A stretch of 62,166 bases of DNA from a bacterium (GTDB lineage: Bacteria; Zhuqueibacterota; Zhuqueibacteria; Residuimicrobiales; Residuimicrobiaceae): the NCBI GenBank assembly GCA_029565685.1, contig JAKQNR010000046.1, positions 1-62,166 on the forward strand, in the 5' to 3' direction. The position numbers and the translations under genes were made by a program. Under the pieces are notes generated by a model, which saw only the letters and a program-made list of their open reading frames with translations, made no database searches and had not been told where the DNA came from. Positions 38,130-46,449 of this stretch are shown one piece after another (position 1 is the stretch's first letter; the number at the start of each line of letters is the position of its first letter).

Positions 38130-39602
38130 ATGGATTTCAATTATCAGGTTTTGTTCGAAAACGTTCAGGATCTGGTGTTCGCCTTGACCGATCAGGGCGC
38201 GATTCTGTATGCCAACCGCCACCTCTGTGAATTCACCGGCCTTTCCAAGGAGCAGTTGCAGGACCGTCCGTTGCTCGACCTCATCTGTGCGCCCGACCGC
38301 CCCTGGGCGGGAAAAAATTTAGAGATCGCGCTCACCGGCCACGCCCGCAACTTTGAATCACGATTCATTTCCGGCGCCGGCGCGTCGGTGTACTTTTCCA
38401 CCAACATGTCCCCCATTCAGCAGGACGGCCGGGTGCTCGGCGTGGTCGGCATCTCCCGCGACATCAACGAGCGCATCAAGCTCGAGCAGGAAATCACCGC
38501 GCTGAAGAATTTCAACGAGAGCATCATTCAGAGCATTCAATCGGGACTGATCACTCTGGACCTCGAGGGCGAGATCACCTCCTATAACCTGGGGGCCGAG
38601 GAGGTGCTCGGCTGGACCGCCCGCGAAGTGGTGGGGCGGCCGCTGGCCGGCCTGCTCGGCGCCCGGGAGGCCGAGACCCTCTCCCGGGTTTCGCCCATCC
38701 TGACCATGCCGCCCAACCGCGAGGTCACCGTGCTGCCCAAGTCCGGCAATCCGGTGACCATCGGCTTTACCGTCACCCCGCGGCTGGACGATCAGGGCAG
38801 CCGCGTCGGCACCATCATCTCGTTTAAGGACATTTCGCAGATCAAACGCATGCAGGCCGAGGTCATTCGCATGGACCGGCTCGCCTCCTTGGGCGTGCTC
38901 GCCTCGGGCATGGCGCACGAAATCAAAAACCCCTTGGCCGGCATCAAGGCCATGGCCCAGTCCCTGCAGGAAGAGTTCGTCGACGGCGACGACCGCAAAG
39001 TCTACCTGGACCGCATCGTACGCCAGGTCAACCGGCTGGACGAACTGCTCAAGGCGTTCTTTGATTATGCGCGGCCGCGGCCGCCGTCGCGCAAGCTGCA
39101 CCGGGTGCAGGACATCGTAAACGAGGTGCTCAACCTGGTGGACAAAAAACTGCAGGAGAAAAAGATCTGGTGGAGCACCGCCTTTGATCCGAACACGCCG
39201 CCGGTCTATGTGGATTTTCACCAGATCCAGCAGGTGATTTTGAACCTGATTTTCAACGCGGTGGACGCCACGGACGACGGCGGCAAACTGCTCATCTCCG
39301 CCGCGCCGTTCAAGGCCGGCGGCAAAGGCTACGCCCACGTCCATCCGGAACGGCTCGGCAAAACGGAAAAGCCGGCCTACGTCGAGGTGATCGTGCAGGA
39401 CTCGGGTCAGGGCATCAAGCCCGAGGACCTGGAAAACATCTTTGATCCGTTCTTCACCACCAAATCACAGGGCACCGGTTTGGGCCTGGCCATCGTTTAT
39501 CGCATCATCACCGCCCACGGCGGCGAAATCACGGTCTCCAGCATTCCGGATCGCGGCACGGCGTTCAAGTTTCTTTTACCTACTGAGGAAGTCAGCGAAT
39601 GA
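38130..39602 (+). CDS. Soluble PAS-PAS sensor histidine kinase
   Basis: 490-residue cytoplasmic kinase without membrane segments. Two PAS domains (about 5-115 and 125-240) precede HisKA with His263 in GMAHEIKNPLAG, the NtrB/AtoS-type H box, and a HATPase domain (NLIFNAVDAT, DSGQGI, GTGLGLAI). ATG 38130 is chosen because the PAS domain begins there; the upstream frame lies in the preceding gene. It overlaps the NtrC-type gene by 4 nt (ATGA), so the two are very probably a cognate pair. Confidence 0.94.
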   Translation: MDFNYQVLFENVQDLVFALTDQGAILYANRHLCEFTGLSKEQLQDRPLLDLICAPDRPWAGKNLEIALTGHARNFESRFISGAGASVYFSTNMSPIQQDGRVLGVVGISRDINERIKLEQEITALKNFNESIIQSIQSGLITLDLEGEITSYNLGAEEVLGWTAREVVGRPLAGLLGAREAETLSRVSPILTMPPNREVTVLPKSGNPVTIGFTVTPRLDDQGSRVGTIISFKDISQIKRMQAEVIRMDRLASLGVLASGMAHEIKNPLAGIKAMAQSLQEEFVDGDDRKVYLDRIVRQVNRLDELLKAFFDYARPRPPSRKLHRVQDIVNEVLNLVDKKLQEKKIWWSTAFDPNTPPVYVDFHQIQQVILNLIFNAVDATDDGGKLLISAAPFKAGGKGYAHVHPERLGKTEKPAYVEVIVQDSGQGIKPEDLENIFDPFFTTKSQGTGLGLAIVYRIITAHGGEITVSSIPDRGTAFKFLLPTEEVSE

Positions 39603-40993
39603 AGGCGAATATACTGGTTGTGGAAGACAACGAGGACCTGTGTCAGACCATAGCCGAAGTGATGAAGAAAGAGGGCCACAGCGTGCGCACCGCCTATTCC
39701 GGCGAAGAGGCGCTCAACCATCTGGAAAAAGGATTGACCGATCTGGTGCTTCTGGACATCAAACTGCCGCGCATCAGCGGTCTGGAGGTGCTGGCCAAGA
39801 TCCGTGAACAAGCCTCGGACCTGCTGGTGATCATGATCACCGCTCTGACCGATGCCCGGCCGGCGGTGGAAGCGTTGAAATCCGGCGCCTATGATTATCT
39901 GCTCAAACCTTTCGAGCTGGACGAATTGAAACTGGTGGTCGCCAAGGCGCTGGAGACGCACCGGTTGAAACTGGAGGTGGCCCGTCTCAAGGAACAGCAG
40001 CGCAAGCGTTTTCCCGACAGCGGTCTGTACGGCGACAGCCCTGCGATTCAAGAGGTGCAGAATCTGATCAAGATCATCGCCGAAACGCCGCGCACCTCGG
40101 TGCTGATCGAGGGCGAAAGCGGCACCGGCAAGGAACTGGTGGCCAACGCCATCCATGCCTCCAGCAGCCGGGCGGACAAGACCATCATCAAGATCAACTG
40201 CTCCGCCATTCCGGAGAACCTGCTCGAGAGTGAGCTGTTCGGCCATGAAAAAGGCGCGTTCACCGACGCCAAAACCACCAAACGCGGCCTGTTCGAACTG
40301 GCGCACGGCGGCACGCTGTTTCTGGACGAGATCGCCAGCATGAAGATGTCGCTGCAGCCCAAACTGTTGCGCGTTCTCGAGACCAGTTCTTTTCGCCGTA
40401 TCGGCGGCACCACCGACATCACCGTGGATGTGCGCATTATCGCCGCCACCAACCAGAATCTCGAGGCCTGCGTCCGCGAAGGACTGTTCCGCGAGGATCT
40501 GCTCTACCGCCTGAAAGTGATGGTCATCCGCGTGCCCGCGCTTCGCGAGCACACAGAGGATATTCTGCCCATCGCCAAGATGTTCATCGAACAGAACAAC
40601 CGTGAGTTCAACAAAAGCATCCGCGGCATCTCCCTGGAGGCGTCGGACCTGATGCTGCGTTACTCCTGGCCCGGCAATGTGCGCGAGCTCAAGAATGTAC
40701 TCGAACGAGCGGTGATCCTGTGCAAAAAAGACGAGATCACCGCAGAACTGCTGCATCTCGAGCCCATCGACCAGTCCTCCGCTGCCGCGGCCGCAAGCCC
40801 GGCGGCAGAGCCGGCCAAAGCCCCGCAGCCGGTGCGCTGGGATGATGCGTCGGTGACCCTGTCCGAGGTGGAGAAGCAGCACATTCTCCAGGTGCTGGAA
40901 AAGAACAACCACAACAAATCCAAAACCGCCAAGGTGCTTGGCATCTCGCGTTCCACGCTGCGGGAAAAGCTGAAAGAGTACGGCATCGGTTGA
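39599..40993 (+). CDS. NtrC-family sigma-54-type response regulator
   Basis: 464-residue regulator: receiver (D53 in LVLLDIKLP), AAA+ domain (Walker A GESGTGKE at 172-179; LFLDEIASM Walker B; WPGNVRELKN) and a C-terminal Fis-type helix-turn-helix (KTAKVLGISRSTLREKLKEYGIG). The sigma-54-contacting loop reads GAFTDA (219-224) rather than GAFTGA, a variant whose sigma-54 dependence should be checked. It ends the five-gene signalling operon; its targets are not known. Confidence 0.93.
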   Translation: MKANILVVEDNEDLCQTIAEVMKKEGHSVRTAYSGEEALNHLEKGLTDLVLLDIKLPRISGLEVLAKIREQASDLLVIMITALTDARPAVEALKSGAYDYLLKPFELDELKLVVAKALETHRLKLEVARLKEQQRKRFPDSGLYGDSPAIQEVQNLIKIIAETPRTSVLIEGESGTGKELVANAIHASSSRADKTIIKINCSAIPENLLESELFGHEKGAFTDAKTTKRGLFELAHGGTLFLDEIASMKMSLQPKLLRVLETSSFRRIGGTTDITVDVRIIAATNQNLEACVREGLFREDLLYRLKVMVIRVPALREHTEDILPIAKMFIEQNNREFNKSIRGISLEASDLMLRYSWPGNVRELKNVLERAVILCKKDEITAELLHLEPIDQSSAAAAASPAAEPAKAPQPVRWDDASVTLSEVEKQHILQVLEKNNHNKSKTAKVLGISRSTLREKLKEYGIG

Positions 40994-41606
40994 AACGCGG
41001 GCTAAACGGCCGGCGGTTCATGGATCGAGCATTTCTTCTCCTCGCGTCTCTTCATACTGTGTCCAGGGTTGGCTTCCCGGAACCAGGCGTTCTCGCCAAG
41101 ATTCCCGCATTAGTAAATCCGTTTGCAGCACCGTTGTCTCATCCTGAGATACCATGTGTTGCAGAGTCCGTTTGCAGATTCTGAGCGCCGAAGGATCTAA
41201 CGACGAATCGAACCCGTGAAAGTAATAAGAGCTGCGCGTCGATAGATTCCTCGCCCTTCGCAACCGCCTTATACTTTTCAGAATACGGGGCTGCGGGCTC
41301 GGAATGACAAGATTAGGATGCCGACAATTTATTTATTGCACTCGATGCGATGCTTTGTTTACAAGATCTACACTACAGGAGACGATACGGCATCAAAATA
41401 TTTAATTGCCACATTGATAATAACGCAGGAGATTGGTTCACTTGCAATGACAGTCTTTTTTTAGGCTATATGGTGAATAATGTCTCACGGGCGTTTATTA
41501 CTCGGAGAGCCAAGAGGGTAAAGCGAATCACAAGATTATTTTTTGCTTGAGGCATCCCCGCAGAACGGCGGATACGTTACTGGCTGAATCGGCTGTTGTA
41601 AGCCAT
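40994..41606. other. Gene-poor stretch with a degenerate repeat
   Basis: About 610 nt without a convincing gene between the NtrC-type regulator and the convergent radical SAM gene. Short open frames exist but show no family features or ribosome sites. Positions 41178-41308 hold a decayed inverted element (ATTCTGAGCG...GGATCT, then AGATTCCTCG and GGCTCGGAATGAC). No clear terminator was found. Confidence 0.6.
41178..41308. repeat. Degenerate REP-like inverted element
   Basis: The left part ATTCTGAGCG plus GGATCT and the right part AGATTCCTCG plus GGCTCGGAATGAC are related as an interrupted inverted repeat. They resemble the 'attctgagcg ... ctcggaatgac' short palindromic elements common in intergenic DNA of several bacterial phyla. 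It is decayed here, and no similar full copy was noticed elsewhere in the window. Confidence 0.4.
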
Positions 41607-42542
41607 TCAACGTTTGCGCACGTTTCCTTTAAACGGCCGTTCGCGCTTGAAATCTGGGATAAAATCATCGCCGTCGTCGTGATCCGCGGTCATGTGCTGG
41701 ACAAAGAGATTGCGAAAGCCAAGCGCCAGGGCGTGTTCGTACACGCGATAAAATTCCTCGCTGCGCAACGGCCGATTCATCTCCGCCAGCTTGACCATGC
41801 GCAGAGGCCGGTACTGGGACATCAGGCTGATGGGCAGCTGGGGGCCGAACTCGCCGTAGAGAATGGACAGGGCGTCCATCGAGTTCTGTTCCTGTCCCGG
41901 CAGCACCAGATGCCGCACCAGCACTCCGCGTTGGGCGATTTCGCGTCGGCCGGCGACGCTGTCGAGAAATCCTTTTTGCCGGACCATCTCGCCGATGGCC
42001 GACAGCGCCACTGCGGGATAATCGCGGCAACGCGATAGCGCCTCGGCCAGCTCTGCATCAGCGTATTTATAGTCCGGCATATAGATATCCGCATACTCTT
42101 GCAGCCGTCTCACCGCCTCGACTTTCATATAGCCTGATGTGTTGTACAGAATCGGGATCGTCACCTGCTTTTGCCGGAGCAGCGTGACGATCTCGATGGT
42201 GTGCGGCAGAAAATGATCCGGGGTGACGAAATTGACGTTATGTATGCCCTGGGCGGCATGCAACTGCTGCAGTTTTTCCGCCGCCCGGCTGGAGGTGAAG
42301 GGTTTGCCCACATGAAAACAGGAGATCTGATAGTTCTGGCAAAAGACGCAGCGCATGGCGCAGCCGGAAAAGAAAACCGTGCCCGAGCCATGAGTGCCGC
42401 TGATGGGCGGTTCTTCGCCAAAATGGGCTTCGATCGAGGCTATGCGCAGCTCTGCGGTTTCTCCGCAAAAGCCTTTTTTCCCCTGCAGCCGGTTGACCGC
42501 ACAGTTGCGCGGGCACAGAGTGCAATTTTCATAGTCTTGCAT
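41607..42542 (-). CDS. Radical SAM protein, PflA/PflX-like
   Basis: 311-residue radical SAM enzyme related to pyruvate-formate-lyase activating proteins (COG1313-like). The cluster motif C61-x3-C65-x2-C68 (CAMRCVFC) is intact; the N terminus adds a Cys-rich segment (C7, C10, C14, C26) that could hold a second Fe-S site. The core matches the family (NFVTPDHFLPHTIEIV, YNTSGYMKVEAVRRL, YMPDYKYAD). The substrate is unknown and no glycyl-radical enzyme is nearby. Convergent with the signalling operon. Confidence 0.87.
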   Translation of the reverse strand: MQDYENCTLCPRNCAVNRLQGKKGFCGETAELRIASIEAHFGEEPPISGTHGSGTVFFSGCAMRCVFCQNYQISCFHVGKPFTSSRAAEKLQQLHAAQGIHNVNFVTPDHFLPHTIEIVTLLRQKQVTIPILYNTSGYMKVEAVRRLQEYADIYMPDYKYADAELAEALSRCRDYPAVALSAIGEMVRQKGFLDSVAGRREIAQRGVLVRHLVLPGQEQNSMDALSILYGEFGPQLPISLMSQYRPLRMVKLAEMNRPLRSEEFYRVYEHALALGFRNLFVQHMTADHDDGDDFIPDFKRERPFKGNVRKR

Positions 42543-43462
42543 GGGCGGAAAATACTCGTTGAATCCAGGTTGGCAAATTCGGTGGAAGAATTCTATCTAT
42601 GGAATTCTTGGCCATTTGCTGTATTTATTTAACCACGAAGGTAATCAACTCGATTGTGGATACCGGTTAGAGATGCTTGTCGAAAACAAAATATTTCTTG
42701 AAAGCAAATCTATAGATAAATTATGACCGATTCATGAGGCGCAAATATTGACCTATATGAAATTGGCCAAAAGATCAATCGGTTTGCTGATAAATTTCAA
42801 CGTCCAACTTGTAAAAGAAGGGATCAGAAGATTCGTTCTGCAAAGCTTTGTGAACTTGGTGCCCTTGTGGTTTTTAAAAATTGCCAACCCATGCGTTAAC
42901 CAGACGCAGCTTCCCTTCTCCACACTCCACCACCGCTGCGCTGGTTACGCTGGTCGTTAAGCTGTAAATCATGGTCGATTAAGAAAGATAAAATAGCACC
43001 AATCGCGCTTTAATGCAATGGAAAAGATCGCACGATAGGCTGTCATCGCCGCCTTGAATCGAGCAAAATGCATTTTATTGAAATTAAAAGCCTTGATTCT
43101 TCAAAAATTTTTATCTAATTTTTTTAGATTCTGCACTTTGTGCACTTTTTTGGTATAATCATCATGCAAGGACTGCGGCTGATTTGCACCGCATAGCCTG
43201 GAATCGATGAATTTATCAGACAGCAAAGTCAGGCGTGGTTCTTTGTCGCTATCCTGGTCGCCGTTTGAAAGCGACTTGTACAACGCCGTTTGATAATTAA
43301 CGTCGATGTCGAATGTGGCTCGATGGCGCTGAATGCTCAAAACCGCTGATGGATCTATCGATGACCGGTATGATGCATGCACGACCGATAAAATGAACGG
43401 CAAGATCGGCCATGAAAAATATCTGCCCAAAGATCAAGCAGCAAACGAATGAAGGATTCTCA
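42543..43462. other. AT-richer gene-poor stretch with a decayed gene
   Basis: About 920 nt between the radical SAM gene and the PBP4 gene. It contains the GxxExxY remnant at 42628-42850. The rest shows only unrecognised short frames, including a 109-codon minus-strand frame at 43101-43430 with no family features and no good ribosome site. Base composition is lower in G+C than that of its neighbours. Confidence 0.6.
42628..42850 (+). pseudogene. GxxExxY family gene remnant, truncated with in-frame stop
   Basis: Reading one frame through an in-frame TGA at 42724-42726 gives the C-terminal half of a GxxExxY protein (PD-(D/E)xK-like family): LDCGYRLEMLVENKIF, LESKSIDKL, stop, PIHEAQILTYMKL, then GLLINFNVQLVKEGIRRFVL. 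The same frame continues on both sides of the stop, so the match is not a shadow. The N-terminal half, including the GxxExxY signature, is missing, and the region borders the radical SAM gene. It is most simply a decayed gene. Confidence 0.75.
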
Positions 43463-44959
43463 ATGGCTCGGAATCGCTCGGTTTTAATCCCCTTTTTCCT
43501 CTTGTGGATCGCCTCGGCTTTTCTCTGTTGCGCCTATCGGCCCAATTTCGCCGCGGAAAAATCCAACGTCAGCCAATTCAGAAAGGAACTGGACGCTATT
43601 TTTAACGATCCTTCGTTCGCCAACGCCCACTGGGGCGTGGCCATCCAGTCTCTCAAGACCGGTGAATTTTTCTACCTTCGCAATGAAGACAAGGAGTTTA
43701 TCCCAGCCTCCAACATGAAGCTGTTCACCACGGCAGCAGCGTTGAACCAGCTCGGTCCGGATTATCGCTTTGTCACTCGGGTCTACACCAATGGTTTGCT
43801 TCGTCCCGACGGCGTGCTGGAAGGGGATCTGATCGTCCGCGGTTGCGGCGATCCTTCGCTCTGCGGCCGCTTTCATGACGGCCGCATCACTCGGGTGTTC
43901 GAAATGTGGGCCGACAGCCTGGCTGCCAGAGGCATTAAAGCGGTCAGCGGCCGGTTGATCGGCGATGACAACTATTTCGACGATGAGACGCTGGGCAAGG
44001 GGTGGTCCTGGGATGACCTCAACGATTACTATGCCGCCCAGATCAGCGCCCTCACCTTTAACGACAATTGCATCGACATAGTCTTCAAACCCGGCGACAG
44101 CCTCGGCGCGCCGGGCCGTTTTCGCTTGGAACCCAACACCCGTTATGTGGAGGTCGTCAACCAGGTGGTCACCGGCCGCCGAACCCGGCTCAGCTTTGAC
44201 CGCGCGCCGGGCAGCAACCGCATCACCTGCCGCGGCGTGATCGATGTCAAGGCCGGCGAACGCCGCGATACCGTGACCATCGACAATCCCACCGCCTTTT
44301 GCATCACGGTTTTCAATGAAGTGCTCCAATCCCGCAACATCACTGTGCACGGCGGCGTGGCCGATATCGACGAAATTCCCGAGTTCACTTATACGCCGCT
44401 GGAGATCTACACCCTGTGCGCCACTCCCTCGCCGCCGCTGCAGCAGATCGTCAAGGTGGTGAATAAAGATAGCAACAATCTTTACGCCGAGCTGCTCTTT
44501 CGCATCAACGCCGCCGAATTGACCGGCGAGGGCACGGCGGCCAATGCGGAAAAAGCGGAGAAAGAGCTCTTTGGCGCCATGGGCATCAATCCGGACCACC
44601 TGTCGCTGGTGGACGGTTCCGGACTGTCGCGGTTGAATCTGATCACGCCGCGAAGCATGGTCGAGCTGCTGGGCTATATGCGCCGGCAGGCTTGCAGCGA
44701 TTCCTTTTATCAAACGCTGCCCATCGCCGGGGTGGACGGCACGCTGAAGGGAAGAATGCGCGGCACCGCTGCGGCGGGGAACGTCCGCGCCAAAACCGGA
44801 CTGGTGAGCCGGGTGCGGTCCCTATCCGGCTACGCGACCACTTTGGACGGTGAAGAGCTGGCGTTTTCCATGATCGTCAACTTTTACTCTGGTCCCACCG
44901 GATCAGCCAACCAGATTCAGGACCTGGTCTGCGAACGCATGGTCAACTTTAAAAGGTGA
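43463..44959 (+). CDS. dacB: D-alanyl-D-alanine carboxypeptidase, PBP4/DacB type
   Basis: Periplasmic peptidoglycan carboxypeptidase/endopeptidase of the S13 family, 498 residues. A signal sequence (FFLLWIASAFLCC) precedes the catalytic motifs SxxK (ASNMK, S83-K86), SxN (DSNNLYAELL) and KTG (AKTGLVSRVRSLSGY). ATG 43463 lies 6 nt after AAGGA; an ATG at 43412 lacks this site. Its stop overlaps the next gene's GTG by 4 nt. Confidence 0.93.
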   Translation: MARNRSVLIPFFLLWIASAFLCCAYRPNFAAEKSNVSQFRKELDAIFNDPSFANAHWGVAIQSLKTGEFFYLRNEDKEFIPASNMKLFTTAAALNQLGPDYRFVTRVYTNGLLRPDGVLEGDLIVRGCGDPSLCGRFHDGRITRVFEMWADSLAARGIKAVSGRLIGDDNYFDDETLGKGWSWDDLNDYYAAQISALTFNDNCIDIVFKPGDSLGAPGRFRLEPNTRYVEVVNQVVTGRRTRLSFDRAPGSNRITCRGVIDVKAGERRDTVTIDNPTAFCITVFNEVLQSRNITVHGGVADIDEIPEFTYTPLEIYTLCATPSPPLQQIVKVVNKDSNNLYAELLFRINAAELTGEGTAANAEKAEKELFGAMGINPDHLSLVDGSGLSRLNLITPRSMVELLGYMRRQACSDSFYQTLPIAGVDGTLKGRMRGTAAAGNVRAKTGLVSRVRSLSGYATTLDGEELAFSMIVNFYSGPTGSANQIQDLVCERMVNFKR

Positions 44960-46440
44960 ACCGTTTCGTGTCTACGTCCCACCCCACATACGCCGAACGC
45001 ATCGGCCGCCGTTTCGATTCGCTGCCGCTGCGCGTCAAGCTGATCATTCTCATCGGTTCGCTGTTCATCGTCCTGACCATGGTCTCTACGTTGATCATCC
45101 TGCAGCAGGGCAATCGCATCATCAATGAACGGCTGGCCGAGACCTGCACAATTTCGCTGCAGCACGTTTCCCAGACCATCAAGAACGACCTGCTGCTCTA
45201 TTACGGCGCCGGCGACGATCCTAACACCGCTTCCCTGCATTTAGGCCACATCCGCGAAGCCATTATGAGCGTGTCCAATCAGCGGATCGCCGGACTGGTA
45301 TATGCGGGGGTGATCGATCGCTCGGGTGTGATCATCGCGCACACCCGTCCCGAGATGCTGAACCGCAGAATCTCTCCGGCGGACAGCGCGCTGTTCAGCA
45401 CCCTGTCGCAGACGTTGGTGCGCCCCCGCGGCGGCACGCTGGAATATATCCATCCGCTGTACACGCGGCGCGACGATCAGGGAGAACGCATGGTTTTCCT
45501 CGGCGATACGGTGCTGGGATTTTCCGGCGTCGTGATCCGTCAACCTCTGCGGCAAACCCGCACGCTGATCATCACCACCACTATTTTAATGGCGGTGATC
45601 GCCATTTTGTTTTTATCTTATATCGCACGGCGCATGACGCTGCAGATCGATTCCCTCAGCCGCGGCGTGCAAAAGCTGGCGGACGGCGACCTGCACACCG
45701 AGATCTCGATCGTGGCGCACGATGAACTGGGGCGGTTGGCGCGCGAGTTCAACGCCATGATCGTCCATCTGCGCGAAAAACTGCAGATGCAGAAATTCGT
45801 CAGCAAACTGACTGTGCAGATGATCCGGCGCCAGTCCGGCGTGGAAACGGATCAGCCGCCGCTGGGCGAAACCCGCCAGGTGACGGTCCTGTTCTCCGAC
45901 ATCCGCAGCTTTTCCGCCATGACCGAGAAACTCGGCGCCGCGGAAGTGGTCAAGTTGCTCAACATCTATCTGGATCTTCAGGCGCGGCTGATCGAAAAAA
46001 ACAACGGCATTGTCGACAAATTCATCGGCGACCAGGTGATGGCGCTGTTCGTCGACGAACGCCAAGTCGAACACGCGGTGCAGGCCGCCATCGACATTCA
46101 GCGCTCCGTGCGCGACCTCAATGAGCAACGTCATCGCCGCGGCGAATTGGGACTGCAGGTGGGCTGCGGATTGCACATCGGCTATGTGATCCTCGGTCAT
46201 ATGGGTTCACAGACTCGCAGCGATTATACGGTGATCGGCGATGTGGTCAATTTGGCCGCTCGGCTGTGCAGCGTGGCCAAGCCCGGACAGATCATCGCCC
46301 CTGTGGAACTGTTGCCGCGGCTGCAGGGCAAATTTCGCACCCACCGGCTGTTGCCGGTCTATGTCAAAGGACGACGGCAACCCGTAGAGGTGCTGCAGGT
46401 GGACTATGACGCAGCGGTCGCTCGTCCGCTGCGCAACTAG
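44956..46440 (+). CDS. Membrane adenylate/guanylate cyclase with HAMP
   Basis: 494-residue class III nucleotide cyclase. Membrane segments at about 28-50 and 203-223 enclose a ~150-residue periplasmic sensor region, followed by HAMP (about 224-278) and the cyclase domain (about 300-485). Metal-binding Asp residues are visible in VLFSDIRSFSAM (D315) and FIGDQVMALF (D359), and the TVIGDVVNLAARL segment is typical. Starts at GTG 44956, overlapping dacB (GTGA), so its output may be linked to cell-wall state. Whether it makes cAMP or cGMP is not known. Confidence 0.92.
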   Translation: MNRFVSTSHPTYAERIGRRFDSLPLRVKLIILIGSLFIVLTMVSTLIILQQGNRIINERLAETCTISLQHVSQTIKNDLLLYYGAGDDPNTASLHLGHIREAIMSVSNQRIAGLVYAGVIDRSGVIIAHTRPEMLNRRISPADSALFSTLSQTLVRPRGGTLEYIHPLYTRRDDQGERMVFLGDTVLGFSGVVIRQPLRQTRTLIITTTILMAVIAILFLSYIARRMTLQIDSLSRGVQKLADGDLHTEISIVAHDELGRLAREFNAMIVHLREKLQMQKFVSKLTVQMIRRQSGVETDQPPLGETRQVTVLFSDIRSFSAMTEKLGAAEVVKLLNIYLDLQARLIEKNNGIVDKFIGDQVMALFVDERQVEHAVQAAIDIQRSVRDLNEQRHRRGELGLQVGCGLHIGYVILGHMGSQTRSDYTVIGDVVNLAARLCSVAKPGQIIAPVELLPRLQGKFRTHRLLPVYVKGRRQPVEVLQVDYDAAVARPLRN

Positions 46441-46449
46441 GGTCGGCAC

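Noticed and set aside
41350..41550. 66-codon frame in the gap after the NtrC-type gene
   Set aside because: No recognised motif and no good ribosome site; probably chance in AT-richer DNA.
42724..42726. Recoded TGA (selenocysteine) in the GxxExxY frame
   Set aside because: The N-terminal half is missing, no selenocysteine insertion hairpin is apparent, and no selenoprotein is known in this family; decay is simpler.
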